Assembly (NCBI GenBank): GCA_012026855.1
Contig: VEOV01000371.1
Coordinates: forward strand, 1-5,687
DNA: 5,687 nt
Direction of reading: 5' to 3'
From: Geobacter sp.
Lineage (GTDB): Bacteria; Desulfobacterota; Desulfuromonadia; Geobacterales; DSM-12255
Shown: one piece after another, positions 1-5,171 of the stretch
Numbering within the stretch: position 1 is the first letter of the stretch
Layout of the letters: each line of letters opens with the position of its first letter
Position numbers and translations under genes: made by a program
The notes under the pieces: model-generated
Told to the model about the DNA's origin: nothing
Seen by the model: only the letters and a program-made list of their open reading frames with translations
Database searches by the model: none

Positions 1-74
1 CCGTAGCCCTGCTCGCCGCCAAGCACTTCCCCGGAAAGTTTTAACAGCACTCTTTTATACTTCAACTGCTCCAT
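1..74 (-). CDS. pyrH: UMP kinase (uridylate kinase), N-terminal fragment cut by the window edge
   Basis: Only the first 24 codons are inside the window; the gene runs off the left edge. The peptide begins MEQLKYKRVLLKLSGEVLGG and continues into EQGYG. The KLSGE segment followed by a G-x-x-G-x-G stretch is the nucleotide-binding start of bacterial PyrH, a hexameric amino-acid-kinase-fold enzyme that phosphorylates UMP to UDP in the cytoplasm with ATP. The ATG at 72-74 is preceded by GGAGG (plus positions 81-85) at 6-base spacing, which fixes the start. It follows tsf in the same direction, the usual rpsB-tsf-pyrH order in bacteria, but an intrinsic terminator lies in the 54-base gap. With so little sequence, identity rests on the N-terminal motif plus gene order. 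Confidence 0.9.
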   Translation of the reverse strand, partial: MEQLKYKRVLLKLSGEVLGGEQGY

Positions 75-96
75 CAGAATCCTCCGGATATTCGGC

Positions 97-121
97 AAAA
101 AAAAGGCCGACAGTGTCGGCC
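97..121 (-). terminator. Rho-independent terminator after tsf
   Basis: Read on the minus strand, GGCCGAC-ACT-GTCGGCC forms a perfect 7-bp stem, five of its pairs G-C, closed by a 3-base loop (plus positions 105-121). It is followed directly by eight uninterrupted T residues (plus A97-A104). It begins 8 bases beyond the tsf stop codon and ends 22 bases before the pyrH ATG. This is a textbook intrinsic terminator for the rpsB-tsf transcript. On the plus strand the stem is preceded by A residues and has no following T-run, so it should work in one direction only. Confidence 0.92.
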
Positions 122-128
122 CTCTTAT

Positions 129-1025
129 CTAGTTTCCAGCTGCGGCGGCAACCTCTGCTGCGAAGTCCGACTCTTTCTTTTCAAGCCCCTCACCGAGAAC
201 GAATCTGGCGAAGCGGTTGACAGTTACGTCGGCACCGACAGCCTTGAGCACCTGGGTGATGGTCTTGTCAGGATCTTTAACGAAACACTGCTCCAGGAGA
301 CAGACTTCACCGTAGAACTTGCCGATCTGACCTTCAATGATCTTCTCTACGATATTGTCAGGCTTGCCGGACTGCTTTGCCTTGTCGCGGTAGATCTCTT
401 TCTCGCGCTCAAGCACGTCGCTGCAAACTTCCTCACGACGGGTAAACTGGGGAGCAGCGGCAGCGATATGCATGGCCACGTCACGTGCTACACCGGCCAG
501 GTCACCGTTGCCGGAGAGCTCAACCAGAACGCCGATCTTGCCGCCGGCGTGGATGTAGGAACCGACAAAGCCGGTTGAGGCAAAGCGGGCAAAGCGACGG
601 ATCTGCAGGTTCTCACCGATAACGGCAATCGCCTCGTTGAGAGTTGTCTGGACATTCTTGCCCGGCTCCTTGACGGCATCCTGGGCAAAGAGGGCATCGT
701 TGTCAGCCGGTGCGGCAACCAGAACCTGGTTGGCAACGTCGGCAACAAAAGCCTGAAATTTGTCGGTCTTGGCCACAAAGTCGGTTTCGCTGTTTACTTC
801 AACCAGGGCACCGCTTTTGCCGTCAGCAGCGACAACAGCAGCAACAATACCTTCGGTTGCGGCTCTGCCGGCCTTCTTGGCAGCAGCTGCCAGACCTTTC
901 TTGCGGAGAAAATCTACTGCTTTCTCCATGTCACCGCCGGTTTCTTCGAGAGCTTTCTTGCAATCGAGCATGCCGGCGCCTGTTGATTTACGAAGTTCGT
1001 TAACCTGTGCTGCGGTAATAGCCAC
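129..1025 (-). CDS. tsf: Translation elongation factor Ts
   Basis: EF-Ts is the cytoplasmic guanine-nucleotide exchange factor that releases GDP from EF-Tu. The product is 298 residues. Residues 1-55 are the UBA-like N-terminal domain (MAITAAQVNELRKSTGAGML, then the DCKKALEE segment). The TDFVAKT motif at 81-87 carries the Asp-Phe pair (D82, F83) that family members insert near the EF-Tu magnesium site. Residues 156-170 (GSYIHAGGKIGVLVE) belong to the core domain. A helical Lys/Glu-rich stretch around 195-235 matches the coiled-coil region, and GEGLEKKESDFAAEV near the C-terminus is family-typical. Length is close to the long E. coli type (about 283) rather than the short Thermus type. The start is GTG (1023-1025), chosen because AGGAGG lies 5 bases upstream and the protein aligns from this residue. 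It lies 57 bases downstream of rpsB, probably co-transcribed. Confidence 0.97.
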   Translation of the reverse strand: MAITAAQVNELRKSTGAGMLDCKKALEETGGDMEKAVDFLRKKGLAAAAKKAGRAATEGIVAAVVAADGKSGALVEVNSETDFVAKTDKFQAFVADVANQVLVAAPADNDALFAQDAVKEPGKNVQTTLNEAIAVIGENLQIRRFARFASTGFVGSYIHAGGKIGVLVELSGNGDLAGVARDVAMHIAAAAPQFTRREEVCSDVLEREKEIYRDKAKQSGKPDNIVEKIIEGQIGKFYGEVCLLEQCFVKDPDKTITQVLKAVGADVTVNRFARFVLGEGLEKKESDFAAEVAAAAGN

Positions 1026-1030
1026 TTTAT

Positions 1031-1036
1031 CCTCCT
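1031..1036 (-). promoter_or_regulatory. Strong Shine-Dalgarno site of tsf (sets the GTG start)
   Basis: On the minus strand AGGAGG precedes the GTG at 1023-1025 by 5 bases (ATAAA). No ATG is suitably spaced from it, so this site decides that tsf uses a GTG start. The full-consensus site may offset the weaker start codon. Confidence 0.85.
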
Positions 1037-1069
1037 GAACAGATTACGCCGCAGCGCAACCTTTCAAAT

Positions 1070-1097
1070 ATTATAGTTCTGATTACTCTGCTGTATC
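1070..1097 (-). promoter_or_regulatory. Candidate internal promoter in the rpsB-tsf gap
   Basis: On the minus strand a perfect consensus -10 hexamer, TATAAT (plus 1070-1075), sits just after the rpsB stop codon. The best -35 at acceptable spacing is GATACA (plus 1092-1097, 16-base spacer), matching only three of six consensus bases, and there is no extended -10 TG. If used, transcription would begin near 1063 and give tsf its own leader of about 38 bases. An A/T-rich intergenic stretch can produce TATAAT by chance, so this is a weak call. Confidence 0.25.
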
Positions 1098-1853
1098 GCC
1101 GGCTTCAGCCACTTCGCCAGCTTCTTCGGCAGCTTCCTGACTCTCGTCATAGTTCTGCAGTTTGAGGTCGCGTGCCTCACGCCCTTCGAGAACAGCGTCG
1201 GCAATCTTGCCGGTGAGGAGACGGATAGCGCGGATAGCGTCGTCGTTGCCCGGAATGACATAGTCAATCTGGTCAGGATCGCAGTTGGTATCAACGATGG
1301 CTACAACAGGAATGCCGAGTTTCTTGGCTTCGCATACTGCAATCTCTTCGTTCTGCGGGTCAACAACAAAGAGGACGCCCGGGAGCTTGCCCATACCCTT
1401 GATGCCGCCGAGGATCTTTTCAAGCTTCTCACGCTCTTTGTCGAACTGGAGACGCTCTTTCTTGGTGTATGCTTCGATGGTGCCGTCGGCAAACATGGCG
1501 TCAAACTTCTTGAGACGCTCGATGCTCTGCTTGACAGTGGCGAAGTTGGTCAGCATGCCGCCCAGCCATCTCTGGTTTACATAGTACATACCGCAACGTG
1601 AGGCCTCTTCAGCCACAGCATCCTGCCCCTGCTTCTTGGTACCGACAAACAGGAAGGTCTCACCGTTTCTGGCAGACTCTACAACAAAGCTGTAGGCGTT
1701 CTTGAAGAGACGGACAGTCTTCTGCAGGTCGATGATGTAGATACCGTTCCTGGCACCAAAGATGTACTGCTTCATTTTCGGGTTCCAGCGCTTTGTCTGG
1801 TGACCGAAATGAACACCAGCCTCCAGAAGTTCCTTCATGGTAATACTCGACAT
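1083..1853 (-). CDS. rpsB: 30S ribosomal protein S2
   Basis: S2 is a late-assembling protein of the small ribosomal subunit, located on the solvent side between head and body. The product is 256 residues. The N-terminal MKELLEAGVHFGHQTKRWNP (6-25) is the family opening. VNQRWLGGMLTN (92-103) matches the S2 signature, and PGVLFVVDPQNEE (158-170) with the IPVVAIVDTNCDPDQIDYVI segment (181-200) is the conserved C-terminal core. A helical charged stretch at 110-148 corresponds to the coiled-coil protrusion. After about residue 234 comes an acidic Ala/Glu tail (DESQEAAEEAGEVAEAGD and on), making the protein somewhat longer than E. coli S2 (241). The ATG at 1851-1853 has AAGGAG 6 bases upstream. 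It is the first gene of the rpsB-tsf operon. Confidence 0.98.
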   Translation of the reverse strand: MSSITMKELLEAGVHFGHQTKRWNPKMKQYIFGARNGIYIIDLQKTVRLFKNAYSFVVESARNGETFLFVGTKKQGQDAVAEEASRCGMYYVNQRWLGGMLTNFATVKQSIERLKKFDAMFADGTIEAYTKKERLQFDKEREKLEKILGGIKGMGKLPGVLFVVDPQNEEIAVCEAKKLGIPVVAIVDTNCDPDQIDYVIPGNDDAIRAIRLLTGKIADAVLEGREARDLKLQNYDESQEAAEEAGEVAEAGDTAE

Positions 1854-1902
1854 TTTCTTCTCCTTGCTTTTTGGTTTTTTTCCTCCGCTGACCCATAATC
1901 AC

Positions 1903-1925
1903 GGGATCCCCGACGGGGACACCCC
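1903..1925 (-). promoter_or_regulatory. Hairpin in the rpsB 5' leader
   Basis: The predicted rpsB leader runs from about 1961 to 1854, roughly 107 bases. Within it the minus strand can form TCCCC-GTC-GGGGA (plus 1907-1919), and flanking GGG/CCC runs could extend the pairing across an internal loop to 1903-1925. A competing self-complementary GGGATCCC overlaps it. S2 is known to repress its own operon through the rpsB leader in gammaproteobacteria. Whether this hairpin plays such a role here is inference; I do not recognise a named leader motif. It has no U-tract, so it is not an intrinsic terminator. Confidence 0.35.
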
Positions 1926-1967
1926 CCATGACAGGCGGCCAGCGTGCGAAATTTACGTAGCGGATTT

Positions 1968-1996
1968 ATATAACACAACCACCGGGCGACAGGCAA
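1968..1996 (-). promoter_or_regulatory. Predicted sigma-70 promoter of rpsB-tsf
   Basis: On the minus strand the -35 box is TTGCCT (plus 1991-1996), four of six consensus bases. The -10 region is TTATATAAA, read as TTATAT with a 17-base spacer (plus 1968-1973) or TATATA with 18. The bases just upstream of the -35 box (plus 1997-2011) are mostly A/T, resembling the UP elements that boost ribosomal-protein promoters. Predicted transcription start is near 1961. It is the best-placed candidate upstream of rpsB. Confidence 0.6.
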
Positions 1997-2015
1997 GCTA
2001 AAATCAAAAGTGCGG

Positions 2016-2044
2016 TTTACATCTCCATACCCTTAATGTATTAT
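2016..2044 (+). promoter_or_regulatory. Near-consensus sigma-70 promoter of lptF, overlapping the first ATG
   Basis: TTTACA (2016-2021, five of six consensus bases) and TATTAT (2039-2044, five of six) are separated by exactly 17 bases. The spacer contains the first in-frame ATG of the lptF reading frame (2036-2038). After the -10 box come six C residues, then the A of ATG at 2051, exactly where a purine transcription start would be expected. The same A/T-rich block (1997-2011) that lies upstream of the divergent rpsB promoter lies upstream of this one. Confidence 0.7.
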
Positions 2045-2050
2045 CCCCCC

Positions 2051-3211
2051 ATGCCGCTCACTCTCTATCGCTATCTGGCAAAAGAGCTCCTGGTCCCCTT
2101 CATGCTCGGCACGGTCATTTTTACCGGCGTGCTCCTCATGGGGCGGATGCTGAAAATCGCCGATATGGTGGTCAGCAAGGGGATAAGCCTCTCGGAAGTT
2201 TTCCTGCTGATCCTTTACCTGATGCCGAACTTTGCCGTGATTACCCTCCCCATGGCGCTGCTCATGGCTGTACTGGTGGCTTTCAGCAGGCTGTCGGCCG
2301 ACAGCGAGATCATCGCTGTCAAGGCCAGCGGCATCAGCCTCTATAGGCTGCTGCCACCGGTGATCGCCGTTGCCTTTGCTGCCTATCTGCTCACCGTCAT
2401 CAATGCCGCCTGGCTGATGCCCAAGGGGAACGTCGCCTTCAAGTCGCTGCTCTACCAGGCCATTCAGCAGCGCCTCAGCCTGAACCTCAAGGAGCAGGTC
2501 TTCAACAGCAGCATTCCCGGCCTACTCATCTACATAGACCGAAACGACGAAAAAAGCGGCCAGCTCTCCGGGGTACTGATTCAGGACGAACGCAAACCTG
2601 ACAACATCTCCACCATCTTCGCCAGACAGGGGACTCTCGGAGTTGAGCAGGAGGAAAAGAAACTGCACCTCCGCCTCAGCGACGGCAGCATCCACCAGTC
2701 CCGGCCGAACAACAGCTATCGCAATCTGGAGTTCAAAGATTATGAACTGACCATTGATCTGGCCAACAACGCCAGCACTTTCGAAAAAAACGAGCTGGAC
2801 ATGTCACTGGCTGAGATCAAGGCGAAACTGCGCGCCGGCGGGCTGTCAAAGAAAATTACCACCGAAATGCAGCTGGAGATCCAGCGCCGTTTCGCCCTTC
2901 CCTTTGCCTGCTTCATCTTCGCCATTTTTGCCGTGCCGCTGGGAATCCACAATCGCCGCTCCGGCAAGGCGGCCGGCTTTACCCTGAGCATTCTGACCCT
3001 GCTGTTCTACTATATCCTGCAGTCCTTCAGCAAAACCCTGGCTGAGAAGGCACTGCTGGCGCCGGCCGCTGCCGCCTGGCTCCCCAATGGGGTTTTCCTC
3101 TGTATCGGAGTCTACCTGTTCATCAAGGCGGCCAGAGAGGAGCAGATCTGGCTCTTCGACCGAGGCGCCATGCTCATTATGGCGCTGTTCAGGAAACGGA
3201 GCGCGGCATGA
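2051..3211 (+). CDS. lptF: LPS export ABC transporter permease LptF (YjgP/YjgQ family)
   Basis: LptF pairs with LptG and the ATPase LptB in the inner membrane, extracting lipopolysaccharide and pushing it towards the outer membrane along the LptCAD bridge. Counting from ATG 2051 (386 residues), hydrophobic segments lie near 14-34, 50-78, 100-122, 282-299, 308-326 and 340-359. This is the family's 3+3 layout, with the periplasmic beta-jellyroll domain between (about 123-280). The conserved cytoplasmic segment RLSADSEIIAVKASGIS follows TM2; its Glu (about 86) matches the coupling-helix glutamate that contacts LptB. ALPFACFIFAIFAVPLGI near 282-299 is typical of TM4. Neither in-frame ATG (2036, 2051) has a Shine-Dalgarno site. 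I chose 2051 because it coincides with the predicted transcription start and gives the usual family N-terminus (LTLYRYLAKEL). An annotation starting at 2036 would add MYYPP. F rather than G is assigned mainly by gene order. Confidence 0.93.
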   Translation: MPLTLYRYLAKELLVPFMLGTVIFTGVLLMGRMLKIADMVVSKGISLSEVFLLILYLMPNFAVITLPMALLMAVLVAFSRLSADSEIIAVKASGISLYRLLPPVIAVAFAAYLLTVINAAWLMPKGNVAFKSLLYQAIQQRLSLNLKEQVFNSSIPGLLIYIDRNDEKSGQLSGVLIQDERKPDNISTIFARQGTLGVEQEEKKLHLRLSDGSIHQSRPNNSYRNLEFKDYELTIDLANNASTFEKNELDMSLAEIKAKLRAGGLSKKITTEMQLEIQRRFALPFACFIFAIFAVPLGIHNRRSGKAAGFTLSILTLLFYYILQSFSKTLAEKALLAPAAAAWLPNGVFLCIGVYLFIKAAREEQIWLFDRGAMLIMALFRKRSAA

Positions 3212-4284
3212 GGATTCTGAACCGCTACCTGACGAGAACCTACCTTGGCATGATCGCCACCTGCCTGGGGGCCTTCATCTCAATCTACCTGGTGGTCGAT
3301 TTCCTGGAACGCTTCGGTAAATACAGCCGCGCCGGGGGATCTGTCCCGGTCATCCTGAGCTACTTCCTCTGCAAGATCCCGGAAATGATCTCCCAGACCA
3401 CCCCCATGGCGGTGCTCATGGGAACGATCCTGGCAATCGGCGCCCTGTCCAGGAGCAGCGAGATCACTGCCATGCGCAGCAGCGGCGTCAGCCTGTTCCA
3501 GCTCGGCAGGCCGCTGGTGGCAACAGCGGCCCTGATCAGTCTGGGCCTGCTGTTCATGCAGGAATTTGTCACCCCGGTCGCCAATGAGAGGATGAACTAC
3601 ATTGAGACAGTGCTCATCAAGAAAAAGGGGAGTAATGCCCTCTTCCGCCAGGACAATATCTGGCATCGCAGCGACAACCTCATCATGCAGGCCAAGCTTT
3701 ACAATCCGGCACAGTCAACGCTTTCCGGCATCACCATATGGGAGGTCGACTCCAGCCTGAAGCCACTGTCGAGAAGAGATGCAGCCACTGCAGTCCCTAT
3801 TGCCAACGGCTGGCAACTTAAAGATGTCACTAAAAGGGATTTTGGCAGTACCAGCTCTGAACTGACCACTCTGCCGGCTGAATTCACCAGGATTGACCTT
3901 GCCCCGGCTGATCTCAAGGTTGCCGCCAAATCTGCTGAAGACATGGGGTTCACCGCCCTGGCCAAATACTGCCAGTCGATCAGCAACAGCGGTTATGACG
4001 CCACCCGCTATCTCACAATGCTGCATGCCAAGATATCGTTGCCCTTTGCCGCACTGATCATGGCTTTCCTCGGCATCCCATTCCCCCTCAGGGACGGCCG
4101 CTCAGGCGGAGTCGGTGTCGGCATCGGCTTCAGCATCCTCATCGGCTTCTCCTACTTCATCATCAACGCCTTCCTGCTCAGTCTCGGTCAGGCCGGCGCG
4201 CTGCACCCGGCCATAGCCGCCTGGTCGGCAAATCTTATCTTTGCAGCCGCCGGATTGTGGTTTACACTTACAGTAGATTCCTGA
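3208..4284 (+). CDS. lptG: LPS export ABC transporter permease LptG
   Basis: This is the second YjgP/YjgQ-family permease of the LptB2FG transporter, 358 residues (E. coli LptG is 360). Hydrophobic segments lie at about 12-33, 63-80, 99-119, 276-293, 302-323 and 334-354, with a periplasmic beta-rich domain at about 120-272. The coupling segment LSRSSEITAMRSSGVS (80-95) follows TM2 and holds the conserved Glu85. KISLPFAALIMAFLGIPFPL (275-294) followed by RDGRSGG is characteristic of LptG. The ATG overlaps the lptF stop codon as ATGA (3208-3211), and GGAG lies 6 bases upstream (3198-3201). The two subunits are therefore probably translationally coupled, as expected for a 1:1 heterodimer. lptA, lptB and lptC are not in the window. 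Confidence 0.94.
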   Translation: MRILNRYLTRTYLGMIATCLGAFISIYLVVDFLERFGKYSRAGGSVPVILSYFLCKIPEMISQTTPMAVLMGTILAIGALSRSSEITAMRSSGVSLFQLGRPLVATAALISLGLLFMQEFVTPVANERMNYIETVLIKKKGSNALFRQDNIWHRSDNLIMQAKLYNPAQSTLSGITIWEVDSSLKPLSRRDAATAVPIANGWQLKDVTKRDFGSTSSELTTLPAEFTRIDLAPADLKVAAKSAEDMGFTALAKYCQSISNSGYDATRYLTMLHAKISLPFAALIMAFLGIPFPLRDGRSGGVGVGIGFSILIGFSYFIINAFLLSLGQAGALHPAIAAWSANLIFAAAGLWFTLTVDS

Positions 4285-4299
4285 GATCAATCCAACAGC

Positions 4300-4303
4300 G
4301 GAG
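4300..4303 (+). promoter_or_regulatory. Shine-Dalgarno site that sets the start of the TIG-domain gene
   Basis: GGAG lies 7 bases before the ATG at 4311. It supports that start over the in-frame GTG at 4257, which lies inside lptG and would place 18 mostly polar residues in front of the signal peptide. Confidence 0.6.
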
Positions 4304-4310
4304 CCGGACC

Positions 4311-5171
4311 ATGAGACTGATTCCCCTTCTCCTCATCACCTTCTTGCTTGCCACGCCGTTTGCTGCCGTAGCTGCAGACAGCCAGCCACCGGCAATTCTC
4401 AGCATAATCCCCGGGCAGGGGGCTGCCGGGACAGCGGTTGTCATCTCCGGTTCCGGTTTCAACCAGGACAGCAGCCTGTTCCTCGGCATCGATGAAGTAC
4501 CGGTTAAGTCAGTCACCGCAAACCAGCTCCGCTTCGACATCCCTGCACTGGGGGTGGGAAACTATGCTCTCTATATCCGCCAGATTGATGGCACAGCCAC
4601 CAAAGCCTACACCTTCACCATTGTTCCTGTGAAACCTACCGTAGCCTCGCTCACGCCAGACAGCATCTCCTTCTGTGCAGCTCCGGAAGAGAGACAGGTC
4701 AGCATCAGGGGCAAAAATTTTCTCGAAGGGGCCAAAGTTCTCTTTGACGGCGCGGTAATCAAGGGGAACAGAATTTCCAGCGAGGAGATGACCTTCACAG
4801 CACCGCAGGTTCCGGGGGGATTGCATCAGGTTCAGGTGCGCAACCAGGAAGAGACCAACTCAACAGCCGCAGGACTGCTGATCACCAGCCGTCCTGAGAT
4901 CCATGGCGTGACCCAGGGGAATAATTACGTAAATTATTATGAACTATTGATTGAAGGGGAGAATTTCCAGCAGGGTTCTTCTCTTTACGTGGATGGCAAA
5001 AAAATCAGCGGTCAGCTGCTGCCGGGAGAACGTGACCGGCTCTATTTCAACGACTGCCGCAGGCTGACCTATCAGCGCTATCCCTATGACCCGGCGGCAA
5101 AAAGTTTCCAGCTGATCGTGGTAAACCCCAATGGCGAAGAGAGCAGCAAGTTCAGTGTAACTGCCCCGTAA
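4311..5171 (+). CDS. Exported protein with three IPT/TIG domains, function unknown
   Basis: The product is 286 residues. MRLIPLLLITFLLATPFAAV plus AA forms a Sec signal peptide (Arg at 2, hydrophobic core, A-x-A-type site near residue 22). There is no lipobox cysteine, so the mature protein should be soluble in the periplasm or secreted. The mature part is three tandem immunoglobulin-like IPT/TIG units, each opening with a P-x-I/V pattern and reaching a G-x-x-F strand. They span about 27-104 (IIPGQGAAGTAVVISGSGF), 108-193 (LTPDS to IRGKNF) and 195-284 (PEIHGV to IEGENF). The third is the most divergent. C122 and C249 are the only cysteines of the mature protein and could pair. The gene starts 26 bases after lptG and is probably in the same operon, suggesting but not proving an envelope role. 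TIG domains also occur in adhesins and carbohydrate-binding proteins, so the ligand cannot be read from sequence. Confidence 0.85.
   Translation: MRLIPLLLITFLLATPFAAVAADSQPPAILSIIPGQGAAGTAVVISGSGFNQDSSLFLGIDEVPVKSVTANQLRFDIPALGVGNYALYIRQIDGTATKAYTFTIVPVKPTVASLTPDSISFCAAPEERQVSIRGKNFLEGAKVLFDGAVIKGNRISSEEMTFTAPQVPGGLHQVQVRNQEETNSTAAGLLITSRPEIHGVTQGNNYVNYYELLIEGENFQQGSSLYVDGKKISGQLLPGERDRLYFNDCRRLTYQRYPYDPAAKSFQLIVVNPNGEESSKFSVTAP
4920..4938. repeat. A/T-rich imperfect palindrome inside the TIG-domain gene
   Basis: AATAA-TTACGTAA-(A)-TTATT is a near-perfect inverted repeat centred on the 8-base palindrome TTACGTAA, with one unpaired A. It lies in a local A/T-rich patch (about 4918-4955) encoding NNYVNYYELLI with A/T-ending codons, unlike the surrounding GC-rich gene. 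It could be a protein-binding site or simply a by-product of Asn/Tyr-rich coding. Confidence 0.35.

Noticed and set aside
1903..1925. Leader hairpin as a rho-independent terminator
   Set aside because: Neither strand has a T-run directly after the stem. The T-run at 1875-1881 is too far away and on the wrong side for the minus strand.
1660..1929. 89-residue minus-strand reading frame starting in the rpsB leader
   Set aside because: It overlaps rpsB out of frame, its first ATG lacks a ribosome site, and its sequence (rich in Arg, Cys, Lys) resembles a frame shadow. I see no leader-peptide signature.
2036..2050. ATG at 2036 as the lptF start
   Set aside because: It has no ribosome site, lies between the -35 and -10 boxes of the best promoter, and adds MYYPP, which does not resemble LptF N-termini.
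3280..3666. 128-residue minus-strand reading frame opposite lptG
   Set aside because: It is His/Asp/Arg-rich, resembling the antisense of GC-rich membrane-protein codons, with no recognisable domain. It sits wholly inside a clearly real gene.
4257..4310. GTG at 4257 as the start of the TIG-domain gene
   Set aside because: It would overlap lptG by 28 bases and bury the signal peptide behind 18 polar residues. The ATG at 4311 has a spaced GGAG and begins directly with a signal peptide.
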